Origin: Nezara viridula
Taxonomy: Eukaryota > Arthropoda > Insecta > Hemiptera > Pentatomidae
Assembly: GCA_928085145.1 (NCBI GenBank)
Contig: OV725077.1
Location: forward strand, 97,195,808 to 97,259,807
Direction of reading: 5' to 3'
DNA: 64,000 nucleotides
Shown: piece after piece, positions 1 to 11,157 of the stretch
Layout: every line of letters starts with the position of its first letter
Numbering within the stretch: position 1 is the first letter of the stretch
Notes under the pieces: generated by a model
Told to the model about the DNA's origin: nothing
Seen by the model: the letters and a program-made list of their open reading frames with translations, nothing else
Databases searched by the model: none
Position numbers and translations under genes: made by a program

Positions 1-1575
1 TAAATGTCTTTTACCTACTAAATATTTTGTGAAATGATTTGCAATGGAAAATTAATTTAACATTACTGTCCTTGATTGTTTAAATTAACCTGAAATGAAT
101 GATGGTGTTATGTTAAGTTTTTATCAAAGTTCGTGGGTATTTATATTTTTCTTGTGTGTTCTTTGTTTACTTTTTCTTCTTGAGTTATTGTATTATTGGT
201 TCTTAAACACATTTTTCTTCTGTCTAACTACTTTTGAGGTTTCTATTATTGTATTTTTTTCATTTTGTCATATTTTTGTACTATTCACTTTTTTGTTTGT
301 TCTATTCCATCCTTAGAATCTTGAGGCTTCAAATTGTATTCCTCCTGATGGAATTATAATTTCTCCTTTTATTCAGAATGCCTATTATCTAAACTCCACT
401 TAGTTTTAAATTATTTTATCGTGGAACTGATTAATGATCATGTTGTAGGAATATTCAATAACTAGTTTTAGTATAATATTGTCAGCTTTTATTTATGTAT
501 TTCTATTTCTAATTCTTGGGAATAAGTACAGCTTAATGTACATCTATTTTAAGACCAATAGAGAGAACAAACAAATGTTACATGCGTTGTTTTGGTTATA
601 TGAAGTTATTTATTTTTTATAAGGAATTAGGTTAATCATAAGTTTTTAAGAATAGATTTTCCTAATTATTTTATTACTAAATATACATAAGTTTTTATTA
701 GCTCTTTTTTTTTTTTTGTCTAATGAAGAGTCTTGTACTTTTTAATTTCTTTATATATTTTATATATATCATATTGATCTTCGTTTATTTGAATTATCCT
801 TTCTTGTTGGTCCCAGTACTGTCTGGATACAAAACAGCTACAGTCAATTTTTTTTTTTTAATTTGTTCCTTTTTAGATTTAGCAATTGTGTATTTCTATT
901 TTTAATAAAACATTTATGCTGGTCCCCTGAAATATAAGCACCGTTGTGATTATTGATTGTGAGTTTCAACTATGTTATTTGTTGATTATTGATTACTTTT
1001 CCTGCAATCATTGCTATAGAGAATTAGAAATTTCTTATTTCACCCAGCATTATTTCTGTACCAGTTTTTAATTTATGTAATAGTTTATAAATGTTATTAG
1101 GAATTAACAATGTTTTTCAATACCGAAAATACTTTATTTTTATATTTCTGTTTTAGCAAATATTATTCAATAATTTTCATTAACCTTTCCATTTCTTTTT
1201 TTTCTTGTATAAAAAAAAAAATAAAATACATCAGTCCCACAAGCTGTGAATTACTAATAGGGTAAACACTGGCTGAGATATCTGATTTTCGATCTTCCAG
1301 CATATTTAGTAGAATTATAAGTCAATGATTTTTTTTTATTAACCTTTATATCGTTGATTTGTTATTTAATTCATAGTTCTTATTCTACATTACCTATTAC
1401 TTTAAAGCCGTTCTTCATTTTGTACAAAATTTCTTTAACTTTATTTTTTCATAAATTACCCTAAATTCGGTTATCCAGATGAAACCATATGAGGTGAGTC
1501 AGGATAATCGGCATTCTGGTTCATTAGCTTAATATAATCATATAAGAAATAATTGAATAATTTGCAAATGTCTAG
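1..1575. other. Intronic AT-rich sequence
   Basis: I see no coding exon here. The first recognisable exon downstream starts in mid-protein, so this stretch is taken as intron of the CEPT1-type gene. It is T-rich on the + strand with several poly-T and poly-A tracts. The short open frames near positions 95 and 723 are low-complexity F/L/Y strings and are not credible proteins. Confidence 0.6.
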
Positions 1576-1707
1576 ATACCCTATATTGGAGTTCCATGCA
1601 GTCAGGGAGTGGCGACCATTTTTTTGATAGCTTTCTTTCAAATCTTCCTCGAATTCTGTCACATTTTTTGGACAGGTGGAGTTGGAAAGAATGGTTCTAC
1701 AGTTGCA
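1576..1707 (+). CDS. CEPT1: CEPT1-type phosphotransferase, alternative exon version A
   Basis: This is a 132-nt (44-codon) exon, phase 0 at both ends, with donor GCA|GTAAGT and acceptor TCTAG|ATA. It encodes a piece that starts IPYI, runs through a hydrophobic membrane stretch (about residues 13-31) and ends in the family motif TGGVGKNGSTVA. The motif and its junction to the next exon (GTSVLSP, at 10194) match animal choline/ethanolaminephosphotransferase, a multi-pass ER/Golgi enzyme that transfers phosphocholine or phosphoethanolamine from the CDP form to diacylglycerol. The exon at 4888 has the same length, phase and C-terminal motif, so the two are read as mutually exclusive. The acceptor has a weak pyrimidine tract. 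Two alternative AGs (exon start 1602 or 1606) exist, but only the 1576 start equals version B in length. The exons coding the catalytic CDP-alcohol motif lie off the left edge. Confidence 0.82.
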
Positions 1708-4700
1708 GTAAGTTTTTAGTCACAAACCAAACAACAACAATAAACAAGGCAACTTTCTCAAGCCATTTAACGTTTTGTTAGCTTAATGTCGCATGAGTCA
1801 CACTGTTCTTCATATTGAATTTATTAGTCGTCCGTTACTTCCGTTGATTATATTTTATTTTTATTACCACTTTGTCAGCATGGAATTCCTCAGATGATAC
1901 ATTTTGAAGGGAGATGTTTTGCTTGCTTCGTTAGTAGCTTTATTTTGTTATTTTCTCAACACCTTTTTGATTTGTCTAATTTGTTATTATATTATATACA
2001 CAGCATAGCATGTTATTGCCCTATTATTAAGTTCATTACACATTTAAATGGCAGTTTATTTTATTTCCAAATTTCCAAAGATAGTTCATGAACATAAAGT
2101 AAGTAGTTGGAATCTCGATTCTATATCCAGCTGCTTTATCTTCATTTATTTAATGTTAAAAATAAATCATTAGAAAAATAAAACGATATTTAAAAAAAAA
2201 ATGTGATATTTCTAAAGAAAAAAATTTCTTAATTGTAAAGGAAGGAATTATTTTAGAAAAAAAGGAAAATTTGAAATTATAAATGCTCACTAAATAGTTT
2301 ATTAGAATAATTAATAATAACAACCAGCTGTCTTATGAATAATATAATAATTGATACTCATTTTACACAGCATTTATTATCCTAAAACTCTGATAGATAG
2401 ATTATTTTTTTTTTAAACTGAATAAATACCTTTTTTCAGTTAATTTTGTGTGCTCAACACTAGCACTCACTTAGCTGTAGGAGTGAACTCAACATATTCA
2501 TATTTGACCTAAAATAAATTTCCACCTTTGTTTGGATTTTGTCCAAATTCAACTTCATCTCTTCTAGCTAATGATTTAAAAATTCTGGTACATGTATCAC
2601 ACAACTTTCCGTAATCGTTTTACTTCGAAAAACAATTTTTTTATAGAAAAATTGGGCTATTACAAGAAGTTTTTGAAGTTCATTTTTAATGCAGCTTTAC
2701 CTTTACAAGGTTTACCTTTAACAGCATATTTATGAATTTTGGTCATATTCATCAATACAAAAACTCATCAAAATAACGTTAACCCTATTTATTACATCGA
2801 TTGTATGCAATAAAAACTTTATAACTGTATCAGTTTATTTGAACCACATAACTCCACTCTCTCAGTTCTATAGACTAAGAGAAATTTGAAAGTACATATA
2901 TTAAATTATGAATAACTAAGGATCATACTACATAATAAAAATTTTGTTATTAAATCTCTATAACTTTTTATATGTATTTAAATTCTTATTTTTTACACTT
3001 GGAAAATTCACCAAAGTATGTGCTTTTAAATATAGCATTTATAGATCAAAAGTCGTCACACTAATTGTAAGTGTATAATGTTGTGATTTCACAAAGGGAA
3101 TACATTTTTTTTGGAAAAAATCGAAGACGTATACCTAATTATTTAAATATAATATCGGATCTAGAGTTATTAAACTACAGTAAATGTATTTAAGGTTATA
3201 AACACATGTTTTATACATCCATAAAATATTTTGGTTTATTATTTTCAATAATGAATTATTGTAACCATCCAAAAAATTAAACCCCCTCCCACCATAAAAT
3301 TTGAGGTTTTACGTTTCACGATACGTAGAATTTGAAAAAAGAATAAACAATTTGTTTTCCTTTCTCGGCTTTTCTCCGAGACTACTGGACCAATTTTTTT
3401 TCAAATTTGGAATCAAAGTCAGAGGTTATCCGAGGATAACCCTACTTCAACATTACTATCTGCCCTTTCCTTCCAATATGGCAGCCAAAAAACCTTTTTT
3501 GTTTGACTAAACAAATGTACTAATTTGAATGAAACTTGGCTAGTGTTCTCCTCGATGACCTTTAAATTTATCTATATAACATACTTCAACGATAATAAGC
3601 TGAGAAAAGTTACGAGGGGTGGTATATTTAGATTTCCGAATAACTCAAGAAGTATATATTTTTTTGTAATTTTTATTACCAGATGTATCAAAAGTATTCG
3701 AATTTCGTAAAATACAAAAAAAGTTCTATCAAAATCAGAACATTAGTAAAGATATCACTGTTTTTAAATATTTTGGTTTTTATATTGCATTTCTTCTTTT
3801 ACACAAGTAAAATGAAATAGCTTTTTTAAAAATGTCATTGCCTTGATTCAGTGGATTTTATACAATTTTTTTTTTCAAACTTAGAAGTTTATAGTTAGCT
3901 TATAAATTTCATTTTATTTCATTGGAAACCTGTAGTTTCTGTTAAATATACATTCAATCTGTTATTTCCGGAAATTCATTTTCAACCTTCAAAAACATTT
4001 TTACTTTTTTCTCTTTTAGTCAATTATCAAATTCTTTCATACTTTATATTTAGCCATTTTTTATTGTTACTGTCAATAAGAGACAGTTAATTTTTTTTTT
4101 AAATAAGCGAAATTAAATGTATTTTCGAGGAAGAAATATTGAACATTGATCATTTAAGCCCTGTAAGACGACATCAATGTGGATAAGACCTAGTTGATAT
4201 TAATGGCCACTTAATAATACACTCATATACCAAGTTGAATCAAAATTGGTAGAGCCATTTTTAAGAAAATCATAAAAATATGTTAAATCAATAATATGAA
4301 GTGAAATGCCACTTCTGATATATAAAAACCTTAAATACGCAATTTCAGTTTCGTAAGACTTTTCATTTTTGAACTAGATTCTATTCAGACACAGAACACA
4401 GACTTGATTATTTAGAATCAGGTGACCTTAAAACATGTATTTCCGTTGAAAACATTTTCATGATCACAATACTTACTATTTATTTCACGTATAGGTAAGT
4501 GAATAATGAAATTTTTGTTTTACCCTATTAAATAATATTTCAGGTTGTATAGAACATGTTATACACATTCCTTTATTAATGAACAGTTACAATTTTGAAG
4601 AATATTTTAGCCTTAAAAAAAAGGATATTTTCTTTCTTTTATATTAACTGTAATTTGTAAAAATGGTTGTGAGTACCAGATCTTTGTTGCACTGTTGAAC

Positions 4701-4887
4701 CGAAATCTGTTAACAGTCTTTTAAGCTGTATAAAGAAACATCATACAATAGTTTTCTTTAATTTTCATAATATTATAAAGAAATTAAATAAGCTGCCAAA
4801 AAATATTTTTTTGTAAATCGCTGAGCCAGTTTAGTGTTTGTAGTTTTTATTTGTTTTGGATCATTGTGTTGTGTGTTTGGAGTACAG
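1708..4887. other. Intron between the two alternative exons
   Basis: No coding exon was seen apart from the flanking exons. The stretch around 3260-3720 (containing TTTCTCCGAGACTACTGGAC) has the look of an old dispersed repeat. The right third (about 4005-4505) is a copy of a repeat family annotated separately. Remaining sequence is AT-rich and featureless. Confidence 0.6.
4005..4505 (+). repeat. Dispersed ~0.8 kb repeat family, copy 1
   Basis: It shares ordered blocks with 8480-9320 and 42955-43415: a CAATTATCAAATTCTTTCAT-like block, a GAGGAAGAAAT block, CATCAATGTGGATAAGACC, a TTTCAGTTT.GTA.GACTTTT block, a GAGCTAGATT-like block, and GATCACAATACTTACTAT. It ends in an inverted repeat in which TACTTACTAT is followed by ATAGGTAAGTGA. 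No protein-coding capacity was seen. The terminal hairpin and lack of poly-A suggest a non-autonomous DNA element or Helitron-like repeat, but the class is not established. Confidence 0.6.
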
Positions 4888-5019
4888 TTGCCCTGGCTAG
4901 AAGCTGAATTAAAACAGTGTGAAGTCATAGTTGGCAGTGCAGTTGCTGTTTATCTTTTTCATCGAACCATTTCAACTATTCTCAAAGGAGGAATTGGGAA
5001 AAATGGATCATCCATTGCC
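4888..5019 (+). CDS. CEPT1: CEPT1-type phosphotransferase, alternative exon version B
   Basis: This is a 132-nt (44-codon) exon, phase 0 at both ends, with acceptor TACAG|TTG after a T-rich tract and donor GCC|GTGAGT. The peptide starts LPWLEAELK, crosses a membrane segment (about residues 12-32) and ends LKGGIGKNGSSIA. This is the form expected in animal CEPT1 just before GTSVLSP. It has a better acceptor than version A at 1576. The two versions share the opening [IL]-P-aromatic-[IL] pattern and the closing GG.GKNGS..A motif but differ through the membrane helix between, so the switch would replace one transmembrane segment. Joining both in tandem would stay in frame but duplicate the helix, which argues for mutually exclusive use. 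Confidence 0.9.
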
Positions 5020-6678
5020 GTGAGTTTGCATGCATTTGTTCTTCCTGTATCATCAATTTTTTGGCTTTGAAATATATTTCCTCTAAGCTCTTTGTTAATA
5101 CTTCTTGCTTTGTAGTGCTTGACTATTTATCTTGTTATTTGTTTCACTTGGACTGTTTTAATGATCCTGTTGGTTATCACTTCATGATAAATTCATAAAT
5201 TAAATCTAACAATGTTTTATAAATCAACATATGCAGTTATTTTAAATGATAATTAGAAACGATTTGTATATAATACTTTCTTATTATTTTAATGGTGGTT
5301 GTTTCTGTTCATAAACAGTAGCTTTATTCTCTATTTATTTTTTATTGTGTTGTTGACTAACATTAGGCAAGATAAAGAGTTAAAAAATATGAACGGAAGT
5401 TGTATATATTGAAAGAAATTCATTCCAATTAAATTTTAAAAACAATTTACTAATTAAATTTTGTAAATACTTCATCATTTAATTGAGTTTTGTTTTGATC
5501 AGAAAGACATTGTATATCATCAGAGAATTAGAATTGAATCGTTTAATTCTCAATTAGTCCATTAGGGAATCACTAATCTCTAGTTATTTTTCACAATTTT
5601 TCATTCCCTTAAGTTCAGGTGCCCCATTATAACTTTGAGTATAAACACATTTAAGTTAATCTTCCACTAGGTTGGTGTGATGGCGTGGAGTGGCATGGTG
5701 CAACAATAATAGTACTTCATTGGAAAAGCATACCATGCCTTCACTTCAACATATTTGAGGAACACTCTAGGTTAAAATTTTGTTAATATTATTTATTTCC
5801 TGGATAAATGAATGCTCTATTTTTTCTATTTAAAATGAAAACAGCTGATTATTAAAAATTATAAACGATATTAGGTTGGTCTAGCTTGTAAGATAGTTAA
5901 AAAATATTATTCAAAACAAAAATTTTTACTGAGCATAAGGTAAATTTTGTTCAATAAAGGTTCTTTTGGTATGCATTGCCAGGTCTCCCCACTGACTGCG
6001 TGAATGACTGCGTAGCAATAGTTTTGTAAAAAAAAGTGTACGCTTCTTAATATTATTTAATTTAAGAATAACTTATTTACAAATTCAAAGTTCGTTTTTT
6101 ATTTTTAAAATCATGCAATAAAATGATAGAATACATCCTCTTGGAGAAATGTTCGGAGTTTTGATGACTTGACGTTTATCGAAAGTTCTGTTGTGTTAAA
6201 AGATGTTGGTAATATCTATAAAAATTCAATGTTTTCATTCTTTATATCACTTACTATTCATGTTTATGTATAAGTATTATTTGATCCTCTATTGTCATTT
6301 CATAGTATGTTTAGTGAATTTGGCAGAACATCATAGAATTTCTTAAGTTGATTTCTGGTAAGAATTCCTCTTTTAACTATTGGAGGTGAATTCTCCAGTT
6401 AATGAACCAGCTGTTAATTCTTTTGATGACTTCCTGTAATTTATGCCAAATGGTTTTAATGTTCTTGGATTAACAAATTATAAGCTATAGTTTTCAGTAT
6501 TTTCCTCCTTAGTCCTTTTATTCCTTCTAGTGAACAACCTGCTTTAAACTGTCAGAGTCTCCTCAAATTGTAAGTAATATTTTTAAATTTGTATATTTTA
6601 ATTGTTTAATTTGTATTAGTTTTAGAACACGTATCCTGTATTTCAATATAATTTTATTTATATGTTTAACTTATACGG

Positions 6679-6790
6679 TTAGAGTGTGAATGTGCTCTCT
6701 GAACACTATTATAAATGTCCTTAATTGTGACATTGTAATATTTCTGAATAAATAAATAAAAAATTACTCCCCATTAAAAAAAAAAAAAAA
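6679..6790 (+). mobile_element. 112-bp 5'-truncated Jockey-like LINE 3' end
   Basis: The last ~110 bases of the LINE 3' UTR (GAGTGTGAATGTGCTCTCTG, then ATTATAAATGTCCTTAATTG, AATAAA and poly-A) lie between two perfect copies of ACTTATACGG (6669-6678 and 6791-6800), the target-site duplication. The same 3' end is found at 57200-57300 (+), 42240-42325 (+) and 27390-27460 (-). It is a dead-on-arrival copy of the same family as the long element at 27389-30074. Confidence 0.85.
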
Positions 6791-7529
6791 ACTTATACGG
6801 ATATTACTAACCCTTTAGTTCTCTATTATTTATTTATTTTTTATTCAAGTATAAAATTCCCTGATAATACTCCAAACAATATATGTTTATTTGTGTAATA
6901 GTGAACTCCTTTTTATTTTCAACTTTTCATTGCTTTAATTTCTTCATGATATAGAAATGGATGTGAAGTTTTTTTTTCTTAAAGATTAAAGAAAGACAGG
7001 ATAACTTTTTGTTACCGTTACCTGTTGCCTCAAATATTTAATTGGATGAACCAAGTTATTTTTCAATCATTAAAATACCTTTACATTTTTAAAAATCAAA
7101 CGAAAACATGTTTAACCTTTTCTAAGTAAAAAACAAATTATTAGTAATTATTAATTTCGAAATATATTAAATTTTGACTTTTTCAATAATTCGGATTTTT
7201 TTTATTTTGTTTTGATATCTGTAACATTATTGGAGTCATGAACATTTTACAATAACATGTTTCAATCAAATATTAAATTCAAAATGGTCGCTAAGAAAAC
7301 AGTTTAAAGTCTGAAAAACCATAGTTTTGAATGCACCGAATTTCGGGGAATAACTGGGAAAAAATTATAAAAACTAAAAATGTCGAGAAACATTGGCTGG
7401 GTGATTTTAAATGGATTGATCAGTCTAGTTGGTTGGAAGTATTGCTTGAGATGAAAATGGCACAAATCCAAAACTCCAGTGATATTCTGCATTGTCATTC
7501 TATTGTTAATAGGTTTCATTATGTTAATA

Positions 7530-7645
7530 GGTTTACATTTATTCTTTTATTTTTAATTAAGCCAGATGTATTCTTTTTATTTTGTTATTCTCAAGGGACT
7601 TTGTTCCAGAATAAAGTTATTTTCTATTTCTATTATTTATATGTA
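7530..7645 (+). mobile_element. LINE 3'-end fragment (TTCCAGAATAAA family)
   Basis: The sequence GGGACTTTGTTCCAGAATAA followed by TTTCTATTTCTATT matches the 3' ends at 39970-40020, 34225-34260 and 51965-52018. The LINE at 38880-40024 is the only copy in the window with coding sequence attached. The left boundary is approximate. Confidence 0.6.
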
Positions 7646-8119
7646 ATTTGCATTTCTCGTTTTTTTTTTTTTTTTTTTTCAATTTCATATTTAAGAGAGG
7701 GATCAGAGAATCTGACTGGCTGACTCTCGAAGATACTATGTACATATTTCATGGTTTCAGTTACTGGTCTAAAAATATACTACTTCAATTATTTTATTAG
7801 AATGAATAATAACTTTAAAACTAATATTTCAAAAATCAATGTATATCAATTAATTAATATAAAGAAAAATGTTGTTCACCATGCTGAACTTTGAGGGCTT
7901 ATATGCTAAAAGTAATTCCAAACCTTACACCTGTTCTTTTTTCTTAAATTCTTTTTGAACACAAAGCAGAGTAAACTCTTAAATAGTGGAGTTGAATAGA
8001 ACATACTAGTGCATTCTCATGCATTGAGAAGTGGTGGTGTGGATTGGATTTAAATATTTCAAATTAGGTTATTCACTCACTGAGAATTTATATTCAATCA
8101 TTTTCATTTTTCCCTAATA

Positions 8120-8510
8120 ATTATTAGAAAAAAGTTGGGTTCGGTGTGCACATCACACAACTTTAACTTACCTCACCCTACTTTGACAAAAAATAGGTCT
8201 TTTTATTATTTGAAGTTTTAGAGTCAAAACATCTAAGTTGTTAGGACCCCATTAATAAAAGAATCCCACTATTAAAATATTTAATTGGTAGAAAGTGAAA
8301 GTAAAAATCAGATGGTACAAAATATTATTTATAACAATTAGTTACCTTTTTCTTGTCTAATATATTAAATTTCTCCATTTTTCATCACTAACTATTTTCT
8401 TTTATGACTGAATATTTTAGTTATTAAATTATAATAAATAATTATATTCCACGAATTTGTTTAGTCTGACAAGAGTGTCAGTAAGGAGGTCAGATATTTA
8501 TTTATATTTC
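8120..8510 (-). repeat. Dispersed repeat shared with 22850-23000
   Basis: The block GTGTGCACATCACACAACTTT at 8140-8162 is found in reverse complement at 22870-22892, flanked in both by a TAGGGTG..GTAAG-like block. A second shared block (AAGGAGGTCAGA here, CTGACCTCCCTT near 22985) lies at the other end. No coding sequence was seen and the element class is unknown. Confidence 0.5.
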
Positions 8511-9320
8511 ATTGTGGATATGTTTTTCATTTAAACGCTGTTATTTATACAAATTTTAATTTTTATATTTCCATAATCTATACAATTTAATATTAAGTAA
8601 TACTAGCACTAGCATTTATGAAAACTGTACATATATAAGTAAATAATATTAACGGAACCTGCTGGTTCACTAAGCTTGAGGTCTCGCTTGTATTTATTCG
8701 GCAGTTCTCGGCTCCACATTACCATCCTATTATCCCGAGCGCCCCCGTACGATCCTCAGTCCAATCTCTATTTCTTCTTTAGTTCATTATCAATTGTTTT
8801 CACTTTTTATATTTAATTATTTGTATTCAATGTCTACAGTGTGAAATGGTTAATTTTTTAAAACAAACAAAATTAAAGGTACTTTAAAGGAAGAAATTTT
8901 GAAAAATCCACATTTATTCCTGTTGGAAAACATCAATGAGCATAAAATCTATCTCATATTAAAAGCACGTAATTGTACATTAGCATAACTAGTTTAATCA
9001 AATTCGTTATATCGATTTTTGTGGAAAGTATAAAAAGGTGTTGAATCAATAATATAAAATGCCACTTCCTCTTTGCCAATTTTAATGAAAAAGTTGCTGT
9101 ATCTGTAACATCGCAACCATATACAAACCTTATAAATGCTATTTCAGTTTTGTATGACTTTTTATTTTTGAGCTAGATTGTTCTTAACTAGACCTTAAAT
9201 TTGCAAGGCTTGGTTATTTGGATTCAGGGGACCTCAAAACGTGTATTTCTGTTGAAAATTTTCATGATCGCAATACTTCCTTACTATATATTTCATTTAT
9301 AGATTAGTGAAAGTAAATGT
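8480..9320 (+). repeat. Dispersed ~0.8 kb repeat family, copy 2 (longest)
   Basis: This is the fullest copy. Its first 160 bases match 42955-43120 (TATTTATATTTCATTGTGG, then GCACTAGCATTTATGAAAAC), its middle matches the GC-richer block at 43120-43260, and its last 430 bases match copy 1. It ends with the conserved GATCGCAATACTTCCTTACT and an inverted ATAGATTAGTGAAAG arm. No open reading frame of note was seen. Confidence 0.65.
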
Positions 9321-10193
9321 AAGTTAACTGCTGAATGTGATTATATAATTTATGTAACAAATAAATGTATCGAGAAAATATCTCAAACGTATTTTTGTTC
9401 CAACAATATCTGAAAACTCTATTATTACTTATCACAGGTTGAGAATTTCCTAACAAAGGTGAAAAGATTTTTCTTTTTCGATTGTTTTTAATATAGCATT
9501 CATGTGTCTTAATGTATACATAAGAAATACTTAGGAATTATAGCTACATAGAGGCACTTCTTTTCTTTTGGTTTCTGGTTGTATAGTCCCTATGTTATTC
9601 ACATAATAGCTTCTTTGATTGGTTTTCATTTGTATTATTTTTTTTTCAATCTTTGGTGTTTTAATGTCTTCTTTTTGGTATTAGTTTTTCATCTTCTTTT
9701 TAGTTTTCAGAATGGTTTTCTTGTTTGGCCTGATTTTTTATTACTGTTTTATTGTTTGAAAAGTGCATTTCATTGTTTATTTTGCATGATAAATTAAAAA
9801 GATAGATGTGCTGCATTTAATTGTTAATAATTATTCTCATGAAACTAACAAAAGTGTATGAACTTAATGGCTTTATAGATTGTTGTTTTGTTAAGCATGC
9901 TTTTAACAATTAATGTTTTTAAGTTGTATTTTATATTTATGTACTCTAATAAGTAAAATACTGATGTACTTGTAGTTAATATTTAACATGTTGACACCCA
10001 ATTTAATTTAATCATATTATGTCATTTTGAATAATTTTTGAGTCATATCACGGTTTTTTTAAGCAAGAATACTAATAATTACTAGTTATCTGAAAGATTT
10101 GCAGTCAACATGTTACTCTAGTAATGCTTTTATTATATAAAAAATTATTTTATTCTTTCAAGTATTAAATATAATATATACCTTTTGATGTAG

Positions 10194-10352
10194 GGAACTA
10201 GTGTACTGTCACCTATCATACCATTAAGTTTGGTTGTTGTACCAGCTTTTATAATATGTCATAAAAGTACTGAACTTGTTTATGAAAATCATCCCGTCCT
10301 TTATATAATGGCTTTTGGGTTAGTTGCTGCGAAAGTTACCAACCGTCTTGTT
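10194..10352 (+). CDS. CEPT1: CEPT1-type phosphotransferase exon (GTSVLSP exon)
   Basis: This is a 159-nt (53-codon) exon, phase 0 at both ends, with acceptor GATGTAG|GGA and donor GTT|GTAAGT. It opens GTSVLSPIIPLSLVVVPAF, has a hydrophobic helix (about residues 8-23), then ENHPVLYIMAFGLVAAKVTN and RLV. These match animal CEPT1, where GTSVLSP follows the GKNGS motif and KITNKLV precedes VAHMT. It accepts either alternative exon upstream and joins VAHMTRNEM at 15917. Sure of family. Whether this is the CEPT1 or the CHPT1 type cannot be told from this part. Confidence 0.93.
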
Positions 10353-11157
10353 GTAAGTAATATTTTGATATCATTAGTTTTAAATATAATATTTAAAATA
10401 TCTAAAATTATAGAAGGAATAAATAAATCATCTTTCATATTATAAATTATTAATAAAAGTGTTATTAATTGTACATATAATACTACTTGGTTAAAGGTAA
10501 TTTATCCAATGGAGCATAAAACAAAAACAGAAAATCATAATTTTAATTATGGTTGAAATCACTGTTTAGGATGTCTACCAATCTGAAAAACCTAAAAGTG
10601 AGGAGTCCTCACCACTAATGTTCATTAGTTGTGAGGATTCCTTTAAGAATTAGAATCATTATTTGTCAAATAAGTTTATTTAGTAGTGATTACACAATCA
10701 TAAATGTGGTTTAACTTGTTTTCATCAATTTGTATGTGATAATAATAAAATAAACACAGTCGATATTATTACATGAGCTCACAAAACATCTTTACGTTAT
10801 GTTTTAACATCTATGACAGTCAATAAACCTGGACTAAAATATTTCACATACTCAATTTTTTTTAAGTTACCTAAATCCATACTAATTATAAAGAAGGAAG
10901 ATTATTAATAAAAATCATTAAAAAAAAAAAAAATAGGATCTAAATGTTTTTTCTTTTACTCTCTTTGTTGACAAGTGAGAATAAATTATACCCTTCAACA
11001 ATAAACTGATGCAAAGTAATTTTCTTTCTCATTTATTATCTCTTGATATCTTAAAAGTAGGATAAAAAATTAATCTACATAACTTATCTTGTGTTATTCA
11101 ATAGTTGATATCTATTGCAAAAATGACTTACACATCAGCCAGAGAATTCTATAAATA
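10353..11157. other. Intronic sequence with a small hairpin
   Basis: No coding exon was seen. A near-perfect inverted repeat of about 20 bp per arm lies at 10597-10650 (AGGA[GA]TCCTCAC[CA]ACTAATG, then its complement after a 2-4 nt loop). The remainder is AT-rich. Confidence 0.55.

Larger units (their letters stand above)
5020..10193. other. Large intron with interspersed repeats
   Basis: No coding exon was seen. The intron holds a 112-bp LINE 3' end (6679-6790), a LINE 3' end near 7530-7645, a repeat near 8120-8510 shared with 22850-23000, and a copy of the 0.8 kb repeat (8480-9320). The 130-codon open frame at 7331-7723 overlaps the LINE-end repeat and has low-complexity F/Y-rich ends, so I do not call it a gene. 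Confidence 0.6.

Noticed and set aside
7331..7723. 130-codon open frame as a gene
   Set aside because: The C-terminal half is low-complexity F/Y-rich and runs through a LINE 3' end. No domain, no splice context, no conservation signal visible.
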